DNA of 64,000 nt from Ferrimonas kyonanensis DSM 18153. GTDB lineage: Bacteria > Pseudomonadota > Gammaproteobacteria > Enterobacterales > Shewanellaceae. The notes beneath the pieces were generated by a model. That model searched no databases. It saw nothing but the letters and a program-made list of their open reading frames with translations, and had not been told where the DNA came from. Shown here piece by piece: positions 36,049-44,398 of the stretch. The number at the start of each line of letters is the position of its first letter. Positions within the stretch are counted from its first letter, which is position 1. The position numbers and the translations under genes are program-made. The stretch is taken from assembly GCF_000425405.1 (NCBI RefSeq), contig NZ_AUDJ01000002.1, forward strand, positions 248,001 through 312,000, given 5' to 3'.

Positions 36049-36708
36049 ATGAGGGCGAATGTGATCAGGGAAGCTAAACTTGAGATATCGAGGTGTGGAC
36101 CTGGTGCTATCTCTATTCTTGCGCTCTCAAAAACATTAGGGGTTTCCAAGAACTGTCTATATTCAGAGTTTAAGAACAGGGAAGGCATTGTTGCCTCTGT
36201 ACTGATAGATTTATTTTATGGGTTGTATAACACCGGAGTGTCGGTCAATAATGCAGAGTGCTTTAATGCAGCCGAAAAAATAGCTGCCTACTATTCGTTG
36301 TGTGTAATAAAACCTTTAAACAACAAGGATGACATTGGTGTCCACTTCTTGTTGCACAACAAGCCATTTTGGCTCGGTTTGGATAAAGATAAGTACGAGG
36401 AGATGAAAACAGCGTTTAAGCTGCACTTCGACTTTATTGAAAGGGTAATGGCACGGCACGAAACAGAGCACTCTTCAGAGTTGATAGAAATGGCTAAGGT
36501 AAAACTCAACGCTTTAGAACGAGGTTTACTGCTGACGATGATGAATACTTTAGAGCCATGTCACAAACTACAAAGCAGAGACATTATTGATATTATTTCT
36601 CATGAGGTTTATGGGATATTTCCAGACTTTCAAGAAACGATCGACAAAGATAAGGTTTTTGTTTGGGTTGAAGACTTTGTGAACTCTTTGCCGCAGTGGG
36701 CAGGTTGA
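36049..36708 (+). CDS. TetR-family regulator divergent from assT
   Basis: A 219-residue protein with an N-terminal TetR HTH (GAISILALSKTLGVSKNCLYSEFKNREGIV) and a helical ligand domain without recognisable specificity. Its base composition is clearly lower in GC than neighbouring genes, with many AAA/ATT-type codons, which suggests separate ancestry. The position divergent from assT makes it the probable controller of the sulfotransferase operon, possibly responding to a phenol or aryl sulfate (inference). Confidence 0.85.
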   Translation: MRANVIREAKLEISRCGPGAISILALSKTLGVSKNCLYSEFKNREGIVASVLIDLFYGLYNTGVSVNNAECFNAAEKIAAYYSLCVIKPLNNKDDIGVHFLLHNKPFWLGLDKDKYEEMKTAFKLHFDFIERVMARHETEHSSELIEMAKVKLNALERGLLLTMMNTLEPCHKLQSRDIIDIISHEVYGIFPDFQETIDKDKVFVWVEDFVNSLPQWAG

Positions 36709-37244
36709 TGCGAAAACACATTGTGTAGGTTGATGGTATTGCTTGTGAACAACATTTTTGTTGGTGGTTGTTTGCATTAGATTGGATCAAATTCATATAG
36801 GGCCGCAGTGTTTCAAAGATGTCGTTGGGTTGGAACAGTTTGCCAGTGGCTTCTGCTATTAGCGATAGTGGATTGGAAATCCGTTGTCTTTTGAATTCAA
36901 TTAGAGCATCGCCGATTAGATGTTTTTGGAGATGAAGGTGACTGGAACTCAGTGGATTAATTTGGTGATGTTTCTATCAATAAAAACCAGTTGTCTGGTT
37001 AAGATTGCCTTTAAACTTTTTTTGAAGCTGCGCGCCTTTGTTCCTAGTGTACCTTTATCCCCTACCTAGGCAGTTAGGCTCTGACTCCTATCGTGGTAGG
37101 AACCTTCACTGGTTAGTGGTTATAGCACTCCCTCTATGAATTGCTTGACTGGTTAAATTACAGCATACTATTCAGTCGCTTATCAGGATGATAGGTCCCC
37201 AGCATTGGGTAATGTGTTTTGCAGTACAGTATTAGGGATGAACG
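36709..37244. other. Gene-poor AT-rich stretch
   Basis: 536 bp between the TetR gene and the FG-GAP lipoprotein gene. I find no convincing ORF, RNA or IS end. A short hairpin (tccta-tcgtgg-tagga, 37086-37101) and the ribosome-site region of the next gene are the only structures noted. The low GC continues from the TetR gene, consistent with a degraded or acquired segment. Confidence 0.5.
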
Positions 37245-39926
37245 ATGTCGATAAAGCATGGAGTACTTCCATTGGTGGTTCTGTTAGCCGCTTGTGGTGG
37301 TAGCGGTGGCGGCGGTGACAGTGGCAGTGACACAAGCAACGTCAGCAATGATATTCGCGGGCTTTGGTATTACCCGGTCAACGCAGAGTGTACGGAAACC
37401 ATCCAGTTTGCCGATGACGGTACGTTTCGGGTTGAGTCCGGAGAGTTTTGGAGCCAAGGTTCCTATGCCTTTACCGGCACTGTTCCGTCTGGCAGCGCCC
37501 ACAGCCTGTTGTTGACCTTAACCGATTGGTCCAATGCGGTTGATTGCAGCGGCGATTATTCCGAGTTGTCGGGAGGCAGTGGCGAGGTCTTCGTTAAGTT
37601 CCCAAGCAGCCTGAAGATGGACTGGTACGGGACCGCATCCGCCACTGCGGCCATTGGCAGTTATCAGCGCGATAATCCGCTGCAATTGGGGCAGACTCAG
37701 TTTTCCTATGTTCCGGGTCAAACGCTGACGATAGAATTAGGCGGCCGTTACTCCGGGGCCCAAAATGCTCGGGTGGCGTATGGCCCCGAAGGGCTAACGG
37801 TAAACGATCAAGGCCAACTGGTTTGGGACCTGAAAACCCCGATGTTCAGTAGCTCCCTTACCGTCGACGTGGGCATTGAAAGCGATGACAGCCTTGCCGT
37901 CGGCGAGTTTTCATTAACGGTGGTTGCCGCAGATGCCGCCATGCCCGTGACCCGCGGCAACCTTCAATTCCTCCAGCGCCGTGAGCAATCGATGTTTGTT
38001 GCCGATTTCGATGGTGATGAGCGTAATGAATTGTTGATTACCGGTACCAACCGATTGATGAGCATCCTGACTCACACCGAGCAGGGGTACAAACAATCCT
38101 GGGCCTACCCATTTGAGCTCGATGGTGTGAAAGACGGCGATAGCCTTGCCGTTCGAGTACACGATATTAACGGTGATGGCCGTACCGACATCATTGCGCT
38201 GACCTCGACAGGCCTGTACCAGATAACGGATCTGACTCAACCCGCAAGGCTATTGCTCTCCCTTGGCGACTTTTCTGCCGTCGATTTTGCTATTGCCGAC
38301 AACGATGCCGACGGTGACATGGAGTTGCTGTTGCTGGGGGCCCATGGAGTGCAGATTCGGGATCTGTCGTCTGGCGAATTGCAGACTGAATTTCCGGTTC
38401 AGTGGTCGACCCAAAGTCGGCTCAATTACGGCAACATCGATGACGATCCCCAACTGGAACTGGTGCTGGTAAACGGGACGGTTTACGACAGCCTTGATGG
38501 CAGTCTGCAGTGGCAGCATACCGCTGAGTTTGGTTATTACACGCTGGTGGCCGATGTCGATGGCGATGGTCGGGATGAAATCATTGCCAGCCCGAGAGGC
38601 CGATCGGTGCAGGTGTTTGATGCCGAGTTGAAACAGTTGCAGCAACTGGTTCGTGACGATGGCAGCTTTTGCCAGATTGCTGCGGCCAACCTGGATGATG
38701 ATGCGGCATCGGAACTGCTGTTGGGGCCATGTCAATGGGGCGAGGTCCAGGCTTACGACATTGACGCAGGCAGCAGCGAACTGATGTGGTCGGTAAACCA
38801 CGATGGCGGCGGTCGCAATATTAGCGTGCTTGCCACCGGCGATGTGGATAACGATCAGCAACTCGAGTTGATCTGGAGTTCAGGGCGTTCGGAGATGGCC
38901 ATTGCCGATATTCAGCCGGTCGCCGCTGTTCTGTGGGATAACAGTGAGTTGGCCCGCGTTGAAAGGCACCTGGCAACCGGCTGGGGCCAGATTCGACCTG
39001 GTGTGGAGGCTGGGGTGTTTCTCAGTGCCAGAAATCAACACACTCGAGAGGGGCTGAGTTATGTTCAGATGGACAGCAACGGCGACCTGACTCAAAGCCC
39101 GGAGATTGACAACAACTGGGAAGATATCGAGGTTGGCAAACTCACCGATGTTAATAACGACGGTTTTGCCGATTTGCTGTTTGGCAGTGCTAACTATTAC
39201 GACGGCTATTTTGCTGTCCATGAAGTGGACTCCGGCCAGCTGTTGTATGGCGGTGTGCCGGTACCGCAGGGTGATGTGGATCTGATCGAAGTTCATGATC
39301 TTAATAATGACGGCAACGACGATGCCATTGTTGTCGAGGGACGTGAGCTTCAATTTATTGATCTGTTCAATCAGGCCGAACTGGGCCGTTTTGTGGCGCC
39401 AGGCTTTGTAAAGGCGCTGGCGCTGCAGACCGATGACGACGGCAGCACCTTGGTCGCCATGACCTATTCGGATTACAGCACCTCTACCACAGGGATTGTC
39501 TTGTTGCGGGGATCTGGCGGTAACTACAGCCAATTGTCCAGTCATACCAACGTCAGTTGCCGGCAAATGGCCTTCGATGGGGCTGAGCTGTTGTGCAGCC
39601 ATTATCAGGGCATTAGTCGCTATGATAAGCAACTGAGTTTGGTTCGAAGTACGGCCCTTAGAACGGCGGAGTTTGGCTGGATCGGTGATATCAATCAATT
39701 GATACCACTGGAGAACGGCAACGTTGTGATCGCCGCATCGGATTTGGTGGCAGACGGCAAAGCCAGCCGCATCATCGAGCTGAACGAGGCCCACAATAAG
39801 GTCATTTGGCGTAGTCCGGCATTGATGGGTACCGTGTTACCCGAGTCCCTGCACCTGATTCAGCGACCGCAGGGCCGACATCGATTGCTGTTTGGTTCCG
39901 ATACCGCCATGTTCCTTACCCGCTAG
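37245..39926 (+). CDS. Large FG-GAP-repeat lipoprotein
   Basis: An 893-residue lipoprotein with a signal ending LLAAC (Cys17) and then a Gly/Ser/Asp-rich spacer. An N-terminal domain of about 200 residues contains a cadherin/Ig-like strand pattern. It is followed by at least eight FG-GAP/VCBS-type loops with calcium-ligand spacing: DFDGDERNE, DINGDGRTD, DNDADGDME, DVDGDGRDE, DVDNDQQLE, DVNNDGFAD, DLNNDGNDD. These repeats form beta-propellers that bind Ca2+ and usually mediate adhesion or polysaccharide contact. No catalytic domain is seen. It is a single-gene unit, probably surface-located. Confidence 0.82.
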   Translation: MSIKHGVLPLVVLLAACGGSGGGGDSGSDTSNVSNDIRGLWYYPVNAECTETIQFADDGTFRVESGEFWSQGSYAFTGTVPSGSAHSLLLTLTDWSNAVDCSGDYSELSGGSGEVFVKFPSSLKMDWYGTASATAAIGSYQRDNPLQLGQTQFSYVPGQTLTIELGGRYSGAQNARVAYGPEGLTVNDQGQLVWDLKTPMFSSSLTVDVGIESDDSLAVGEFSLTVVAADAAMPVTRGNLQFLQRREQSMFVADFDGDERNELLITGTNRLMSILTHTEQGYKQSWAYPFELDGVKDGDSLAVRVHDINGDGRTDIIALTSTGLYQITDLTQPARLLLSLGDFSAVDFAIADNDADGDMELLLLGAHGVQIRDLSSGELQTEFPVQWSTQSRLNYGNIDDDPQLELVLVNGTVYDSLDGSLQWQHTAEFGYYTLVADVDGDGRDEIIASPRGRSVQVFDAELKQLQQLVRDDGSFCQIAAANLDDDAASELLLGPCQWGEVQAYDIDAGSSELMWSVNHDGGGRNISVLATGDVDNDQQLELIWSSGRSEMAIADIQPVAAVLWDNSELARVERHLATGWGQIRPGVEAGVFLSARNQHTREGLSYVQMDSNGDLTQSPEIDNNWEDIEVGKLTDVNNDGFADLLFGSANYYDGYFAVHEVDSGQLLYGGVPVPQGDVDLIEVHDLNNDGNDDAIVVEGRELQFIDLFNQAELGRFVAPGFVKALALQTDDDGSTLVAMTYSDYSTSTTGIVLLRGSGGNYSQLSSHTNVSCRQMAFDGAELLCSHYQGISRYDKQLSLVRSTALRTAEFGWIGDINQLIPLENGNVVIAASDLVADGKASRIIELNEAHNKVIWRSPALMGTVLPESLHLIQRPQGRHRLLFGSDTAMFLTR

Positions 39927-39932
39927 TGACGC

Positions 39933-39960
39933 AAATCCCGGTGCCTCAGCACCGGGATTT
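39933..39960 (+). terminator. Terminator after the FG-GAP lipoprotein gene
   Basis: aaatcccggtgc-ctca-gcaccgggattt, a perfect 12-bp stem just after the stop codon; the trailing T-run is short. Confidence 0.75.
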
Positions 39961-40121
39961 GGTCCCCTTTCGAGGATCGAACCTGAGGATTAGCGATTGT
40001 GCCGACGCTGACCGAGACTGGGCGGCGGCGCAGGCGGTTCCAGCAAAGGCGCCATCGTAGACGGCTGGACAGGTAGCGCTACTTGCCTGCTTCGAAGGTA
40101 CAGGCACTGCCTGCCACCGGG

Positions 40122-41381
40122 CTATCGGGTGCCAAAGCGTTGCATGAACTCCTGACGAATTTTCACTCGTTGCTCGTATTCCTTGTCCCATTGACCCTGT
40201 GGAGCGCCTTCCCAGATTTGTTGATAAACCCGCATTTTATTGCCGGCATAGATTTTTGCTAATTGGGCATCGGTGTAGCCGCGTTTCCACAGTTCATCGG
40301 TGATGGCGGGCAGAATTCGCGCCAACATGGCGGCATCGTCTGCACCACGCTCAAAGGCGTCGATCATATAGCCATCATCCTGATACATGGTGGCGTTTTT
40401 CTTGGCGAAATCGACCACTAGGGAAACGTCGAACATGTCGTCGGTTGCCAAGCCTACGTGGTCTTCTCCTAACAGCTTTACATAATAATCAATCATGTCA
40501 GCAGCTTGAGTTGGGGTGATGTCGTCAGGCCAGATCCCATCCATCATCCACTCTGTAAAGGTCGGTGAGACGTAGCCGCCAGATTTCACCACTCGCAGGG
40601 CTTCTTCATCGGTGATGTTGCGGTAACAACCGCGGGGAGAGGCTTTGGCTTCATCGCGGTACAGGCCGGCGGGAATTGAGTGGGTAAAGACATAGGGCAC
40701 ACCGGGATAGTGAGCGTCCATGTGGTCCATGGCGTCCATGGCCGTTTGTTTACCGGTATGGCTGAGATCGAGAATAATGCCGTATCGCACCATTTCGTCA
40801 ATGATGGCCCGGCCCCAAGCCGTTAAACCGTCATCCATGCCGTTGTAGGCGGCCAGTGAGCCGGAACCGGCGCGGAATCGATCGTTGTAGGTAAGAATCA
40901 TGCTGACAATGCCCATTTCCCGAATGGCCGCCATTCGACTTAAGTCCTCTTCGAGAATTGTGGCGGTCTGCGAGTTCCAAAGTACGGCGGTTTGTCCCTT
41001 CAGGTGGGCTGACTCGATGTCTCTTATGGAGCGTGCAAACACGTAATTTCCGGGTTCCTTGGCCATAGCTCTGCGAAATGCTTTGTGTTGACGCATCAGT
41101 TCGTCCCAGTTTTGCGATGCGGCCGCGAGAGTGAGTTCATGGCCGGTGATGCCGACAGCGCGTGACTCTCGATAGTATTCCAGCAGTTGTTCTGGTTTGG
41201 TCCAGCCGGTGCCATATGGGCTGGCCATCATGCCAATCACGATGTTGTCTTTAACAAAGGCTTTGGCTTTGTTGGATGCGGGCCACAGCTTGGCTTTCAG
41301 ACTTGCCGGTACGGGTGAACTGAATACGACACTCAGTATTGATGTCACAAACAAAATGGCTATCGTGCGGCTTCGCATCAT
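40122..41381 (-). CDS. M19 membrane-dipeptidase homologue lacking some metal ligands
   Basis: A 419-residue protein with a signal sequence (about 1-26). The M19 (renal dipeptidase) scaffold is clear in its second half: LTYNDRFRAGSG, YGIILDLSHTG (His208), YVFTHSIP (His234), YRNITDEEALRVV (Arg254) and DHVGLATDD (Asp314/315). The N-terminal HxD metal pair is missing: the equivalent stretch reads NIVIGMMASPYG. The bridging Glu region reads LWNSQTA instead of GxEG. It therefore probably cannot bind the normal two-zinc centre and may have a changed reaction or none. It is monocistronic. Confidence 0.82.
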   Translation of the reverse strand: MMRSRTIAILFVTSILSVVFSSPVPASLKAKLWPASNKAKAFVKDNIVIGMMASPYGTGWTKPEQLLEYYRESRAVGITGHELTLAAASQNWDELMRQHKAFRRAMAKEPGNYVFARSIRDIESAHLKGQTAVLWNSQTATILEEDLSRMAAIREMGIVSMILTYNDRFRAGSGSLAAYNGMDDGLTAWGRAIIDEMVRYGIILDLSHTGKQTAMDAMDHMDAHYPGVPYVFTHSIPAGLYRDEAKASPRGCYRNITDEEALRVVKSGGYVSPTFTEWMMDGIWPDDITPTQAADMIDYYVKLLGEDHVGLATDDMFDVSLVVDFAKKNATMYQDDGYMIDAFERGADDAAMLARILPAITDELWKRGYTDAQLAKIYAGNKMRVYQQIWEGAPQGQWDKEYEQRVKIRQEFMQRFGTR

Positions 41382-41678
41382 TACCCCCTTTAAAGGTATT
41401 GTTATCCCGAATGATTACACTCCGGTAACACTATAGACGCAGGTCAGTCTCGCCGACAGAAAACACAGCTCACGCAGGCCGTGTTGGCGGTTTCATGGCT
41501 AATCGTCAACGCCATTTCACTTCGCGGGTACTTTGTAAAGTGGTTGAGTCGTGGCCCGTCAGGGCAGGATCTGGGCTGGCATCGGGTGATTGATTGATAC
41601 TTGTCGCAGCGACCGTGGTGGCGAGGCTGGTTGTTGCTTTGTGCCCTAGTGAATTGACCCGTGCTTTGAGGAAGGGGA
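41382..41678. other. Intergenic region between M19 and thioesterase genes
   Basis: About 297 bp. An 87-codon minus-strand frame overlaps it but has Pro/Arg/Ser-rich, shadow-like composition and no start signal. No terminator or RNA gene is recognised. Confidence 0.4.
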
Positions 41679-42107
41679 TCAGACCGGAGTGGTCCGCCGA
41701 ATAACAAACTTGCCTTCGGATCTGGCCATCGGCTTGCCTGCCATTCGAATCTCAGCCTGCACTCGATACAGCCCTTTTCGTTGAGTTACCAGCCTGGCGA
41801 TCAACTTCAGCTCGGCATCGCATGGTATCTCATGGAGGTAGCGGACTTTCATCTCCGCGGTGACCGCTTCTATGCCCTGGTTGAACAAGCAGTGAGTCAT
41901 GGCCGAATCCAATAAGGCGCCGATCACGCCGCCATGAAGAATCCCGTGGTAGCCCTGCAGTGCCGACTTTCCTTTGAAGGAGGTGCTGATCTCAGTGTTT
42001 TCTCCGGCTCGGAACTGCAGTCCCAACGACAACGGGTTCTGATCACCACACAACACACAAAACTGATGGTGTACTCGGGTTCTGTCCAGGCGATCGAGCG
42101 GATTCAT
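41679..42107 (-). CDS. Hotdog-fold thioesterase (PaaI/YigI-like)
   Basis: A 142-residue protein with the hotdog helix motif YHGILHGGVIGALLDSAM, typical of PaaI/4HBT acyl-CoA thioesterases, where the HGG segment binds the thioester. Near the N-terminus, FCVLCGDQNPLSLGL is a Cys-containing opening shared by a subgroup that begins with a C-x2-CG element. The substrate is unknown. A perfect palindrome lies about 100 bp upstream of its start. Confidence 0.87.
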   Translation of the reverse strand: MNPLDRLDRTRVHHQFCVLCGDQNPLSLGLQFRAGENTEISTSFKGKSALQGYHGILHGGVIGALLDSAMTHCLFNQGIEAVTAEMKVRYLHEIPCDAELKLIARLVTQRKGLYRVQAEIRMAGKPMARSEGKFVIRRTTPV

Positions 42108-42208
42108 TGTCTGTCCTCACTATCATTGGATTACTCCAGCGGGCTTGCAGTACACCGTAAACGGGGGCGGTGCTGCCAGTGCCTTGGTGTTAGTGATCAG
42201 GATTATAC

Positions 42209-42222
42209 TTGGCATATGCCAA
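42209..42222. promoter_or_regulatory. Perfect 14-bp palindrome upstream of the thioesterase gene
   Basis: TTGGCATATGCCAA is a perfect palindrome in the 187-bp gap between the MFS stop codon and the thioesterase start. TATACT immediately precedes it on the plus strand. It looks like a dimeric regulator site; the regulator is unknown. Confidence 0.4.
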
Positions 42223-42294
42223 AAACGCCATTGCCATTGGAAGGCACGAATTGCCTGCACTGTGCCCGGGTTCAGTGATTCAGCTGTGGCAGGC

Positions 42295-43482
42295 TCAATA
42301 GGACATTTGTGCTTCCGGGCTGTTGAAACCCCGCAGAATGTTGCCCAGGGTGATGATGGCGAAGATGGCGATTACCAGCGACAGATGCCATGCCTGGTTT
42401 AGCCCCAGTGACACTAAAGCCATGCTGATTATGGAAGAGGCGATCATCTGTCCGCCTCCGGACATGGCTGCCGCCGCGCCGGCTTGCTGGCGGTAGGGCT
42501 GCATCACCATTGCCAGAGCACAGGGCAGGGCAATGGCGTTACCGATCACCATCAACAGCTGGCCTATCATCAGATACAGTGGCTCCACCGGGCAAAAGAA
42601 CAGCCACAGCGCTGAGCAAAGATGAATGACAGGGGTGGAAAGCAACATCTTTTTGCTGCCGAAACGCGGCCGATATTGGTTGCACAAACTGGCACCGGCG
42701 ATCATTCCCAGCGCGGGGATCAGCGCCCACAGCGAGTATTCGTCCGAGGTCATGCCCACTTGATTTTGCATGATAAACGGCATGGTCGATACCGTGGTGA
42801 TCATCAGGCTGAAGTTGAGCCAGCCGATGCTGGCAAAGCTGATAAAGTGGCGTGAGGCCAGCAGGTCCCGGTATTGTCGCAGCATCTTGGCCGCAGAGGG
42901 GATCGGCGAGCGCTCGGTCAGGGTTTCTTGAAACCTAAGCGCGATGACCAACCAGGCCAGGGAGACATAGCCCAGCAGCGAGACAAACACCATGCTCCAG
43001 CCGAAGTGGAAGTTGATGAAGCCACCGATCACCGGGGCGATCACCGGTGTAATGGCGGCCACCATGGCGATGTACGACATCGCAGTCGGCAACTCGCCGC
43101 CGCTGAATCGGTCACTGACGGAGGCCCGGGCCAGTACCGCACAACAACCGGTGCCCAGCCCCTGCAGGAAACGGCCGAGGACCATGCCGGAGAAGGCGTC
43201 GCCGAATAGGATGATCAGCCCGAGTCCTAGCATGGCAATTAGCAGTCCGGTGAGCAAAACCTTTTTTCGACCCAGGGCATCGGAGACGGGGCCGTAGATA
43301 AACTGGGAGGGCCCAAATCCGAGCAGATAGACACTGATCAGCAACTGGGCTTGATCCATCGAGATGCCAAAGTCTTTGGCAATCCAAGGCAGTGAAGGGA
43401 ACACCAGCCCCATGCTGAGTTGACCGATGCTGACGATCAGGCACACCAGTAAGATGGATCTGATTAGGAAAGGGCGACTCAT
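42295..43482 (-). CDS. EmrD/Bcr-type MFS multidrug exporter
   Basis: A 395-residue inner-membrane transporter with 12 hydrophobic helices of the DHA1 group. The loop 2-3 motif reads GPVSDALGRKKVLLTG and the antiporter motif in TM5 reads AAITPVIAPVIGGFI. The overall pattern (VSIGQLSMGLVFPSLPWIAKDF) resembles EmrD/Bcr. Its start overlaps the stop of the recombinase-like gene by 4 nt (ATGA), so its translation is probably coupled to that gene. Confidence 0.9.
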   Translation of the reverse strand: MSRPFLIRSILLVCLIVSIGQLSMGLVFPSLPWIAKDFGISMDQAQLLISVYLLGFGPSQFIYGPVSDALGRKKVLLTGLLIAMLGLGLIILFGDAFSGMVLGRFLQGLGTGCCAVLARASVSDRFSGGELPTAMSYIAMVAAITPVIAPVIGGFINFHFGWSMVFVSLLGYVSLAWLVIALRFQETLTERSPIPSAAKMLRQYRDLLASRHFISFASIGWLNFSLMITTVSTMPFIMQNQVGMTSDEYSLWALIPALGMIAGASLCNQYRPRFGSKKMLLSTPVIHLCSALWLFFCPVEPLYLMIGQLLMVIGNAIALPCALAMVMQPYRQQAGAAAAMSGGGQMIASSIISMALVSLGLNQAWHLSLVIAIFAIITLGNILRGFNSPEAQMSY

Positions 43483-44123
43483 AAGGCGTCACTCCCTGCG
43501 GCGGGCATGTCGCCCCGGCGTCGCAAACTGCCCTCGTCATCGACTTCGTTTAGCCTGGCCTTTACCCGTTTGACCGTCGATAGGCTGACATCACACCGTT
43601 CAGCCACGCTTTGAAGGGTATGGCCATCCAGCAGCAGCGAGGCGATGCGTTGGTGCTTGGCTTTGTCGGCCGGGCGGCCGCGAAATTTTTTCTTCCACAG
43701 CTCCGGCTGATCTTTAAGGGCATTTCGTCCCTGCTCGGCGGCATACAGGCGGTGCTGGGTTTGAACCTTATCGTAGCCGGACAGCAGCAACAGCAGGGTG
43801 TTGGTTTGTTCGTGGTCCGGATCGAACCGAAGAGGTTCGCAGATCAGCTGCAGCGACACGCCTTTGCCCAACAACCGGTTGACGGTCGCCAGTACCTGGT
43901 TGAAGTCCCGGCCAAAGGCCGTGAGCCACCAGATAACCAGGGTGTCGCCGGACTCCAGAGCGTCAAACAAACGGCTGAATTGCGGACGTTCCAGCGGTGG
44001 CACCTGACCATGAATCGAGTCTTCTACATGCACGGCAGCGGGGAATGCCGCAGTCATGCTTGCCAGGTGTTGTTGATAGGCCCGATTCTTGGGCGAATAG
44101 CGGGTGTAGAGGTAATGGGTCAT
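43479..44123 (-). CDS. Degenerate serine recombinase-like DNA-binding protein
   Basis: A 214-residue protein with a resolvase N-terminal fold. Comparison with gamma-delta resolvase gives R8 and S10 (YTRYSPKN) and R46 (LERPQF) retained. The D67-R68 pair is replaced by T68-A69 (WLTAFGRD), with R72 kept. Loss of R68 should abolish or strongly impair strand exchange (known for gamma-delta/Hin enzymes). The C-terminal helix-turn-helix is intact: FRGRPADK, then IASLLLDGHTLQSVAERCDVS and TVKRVKARL. It overlaps the exporter gene by 4 nt and has four short direct repeats at and upstream of its start. A regulatory role is inferred. Confidence 0.83.
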   Translation of the reverse strand: MTHYLYTRYSPKNRAYQQHLASMTAAFPAAVHVEDSIHGQVPPLERPQFSRLFDALESGDTLVIWWLTAFGRDFNQVLATVNRLLGKGVSLQLICEPLRFDPDHEQTNTLLLLLSGYDKVQTQHRLYAAEQGRNALKDQPELWKKKFRGRPADKAKHQRIASLLLDGHTLQSVAERCDVSLSTVKRVKARLNEVDDEGSLRRRGDMPAAGSDAL

Positions 44124-44180
44124 GGCTTTCTGAATGGTTCATTAGCTGTGATGGGTCATAAATATACATGGGTTCATTAA
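44115..44180. repeat. Four iterated ATGGGTTCATTAA-like direct repeats
   Basis: The copies are ATGGGTCAT (44115), ATGGTTCATTAG (44134), ATGGGTCATAA (44151) and ATGGGTTCATTAA (44168), with start-to-start distances of 19, 17 and 17 bp. The first contains the start codon of the recombinase-like gene (minus strand). They resemble an iterated operator, possibly autoregulatory. Confidence 0.6.
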
Positions 44181-44322
44181 TTCGATCAACACCAAATGAG
44201 CCAATGAGGACGGGGAGGGAGTCATGTCTATGAATCTATGAAGGTTATTTTTCAGTAGCAACGGTGGGGTAAACATCGCTGAGCAGGCTGTTCTGAGCGT
44301 GGGCGTTCCTCATTTAATTTCG

Positions 44323-44359
44323 AAAAGCCCGACCCCACAGGTTGTGGCGTCGGGCTTTC
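44323..44359 (-). terminator. Terminator of the porin gene
   Basis: A long stem (aaagcccgac / gtcgggcttt with inner ccaca / tgtgg) followed on the minus strand by TTTT, about 40 nt beyond the porin stop codon. Confidence 0.9.
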
Positions 44360-44398
44360 TGCGTACAGGCTGATGCATCGGCCTGGGGCGTCTACGGC

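Noticed and set aside
31766-36708. Whole assT locus as a genomic island with attachment sites
   Set aside because: Only the TetR side is clearly AT-rich; I found no integrase, tRNA or flanking direct repeats.
41444-41707. 87-codon frame between the M19 and thioesterase genes
   Set aside because: Arg/Pro/Ser-rich with no domain or start signal, and it overlaps the thioesterase 3' end in another frame.
43479-44123. Active transposon resolvase / mobile element
   Set aside because: The D67-R68 pair is replaced, no transposase or terminal inverted repeats are seen, and the gene is coupled to an exporter.
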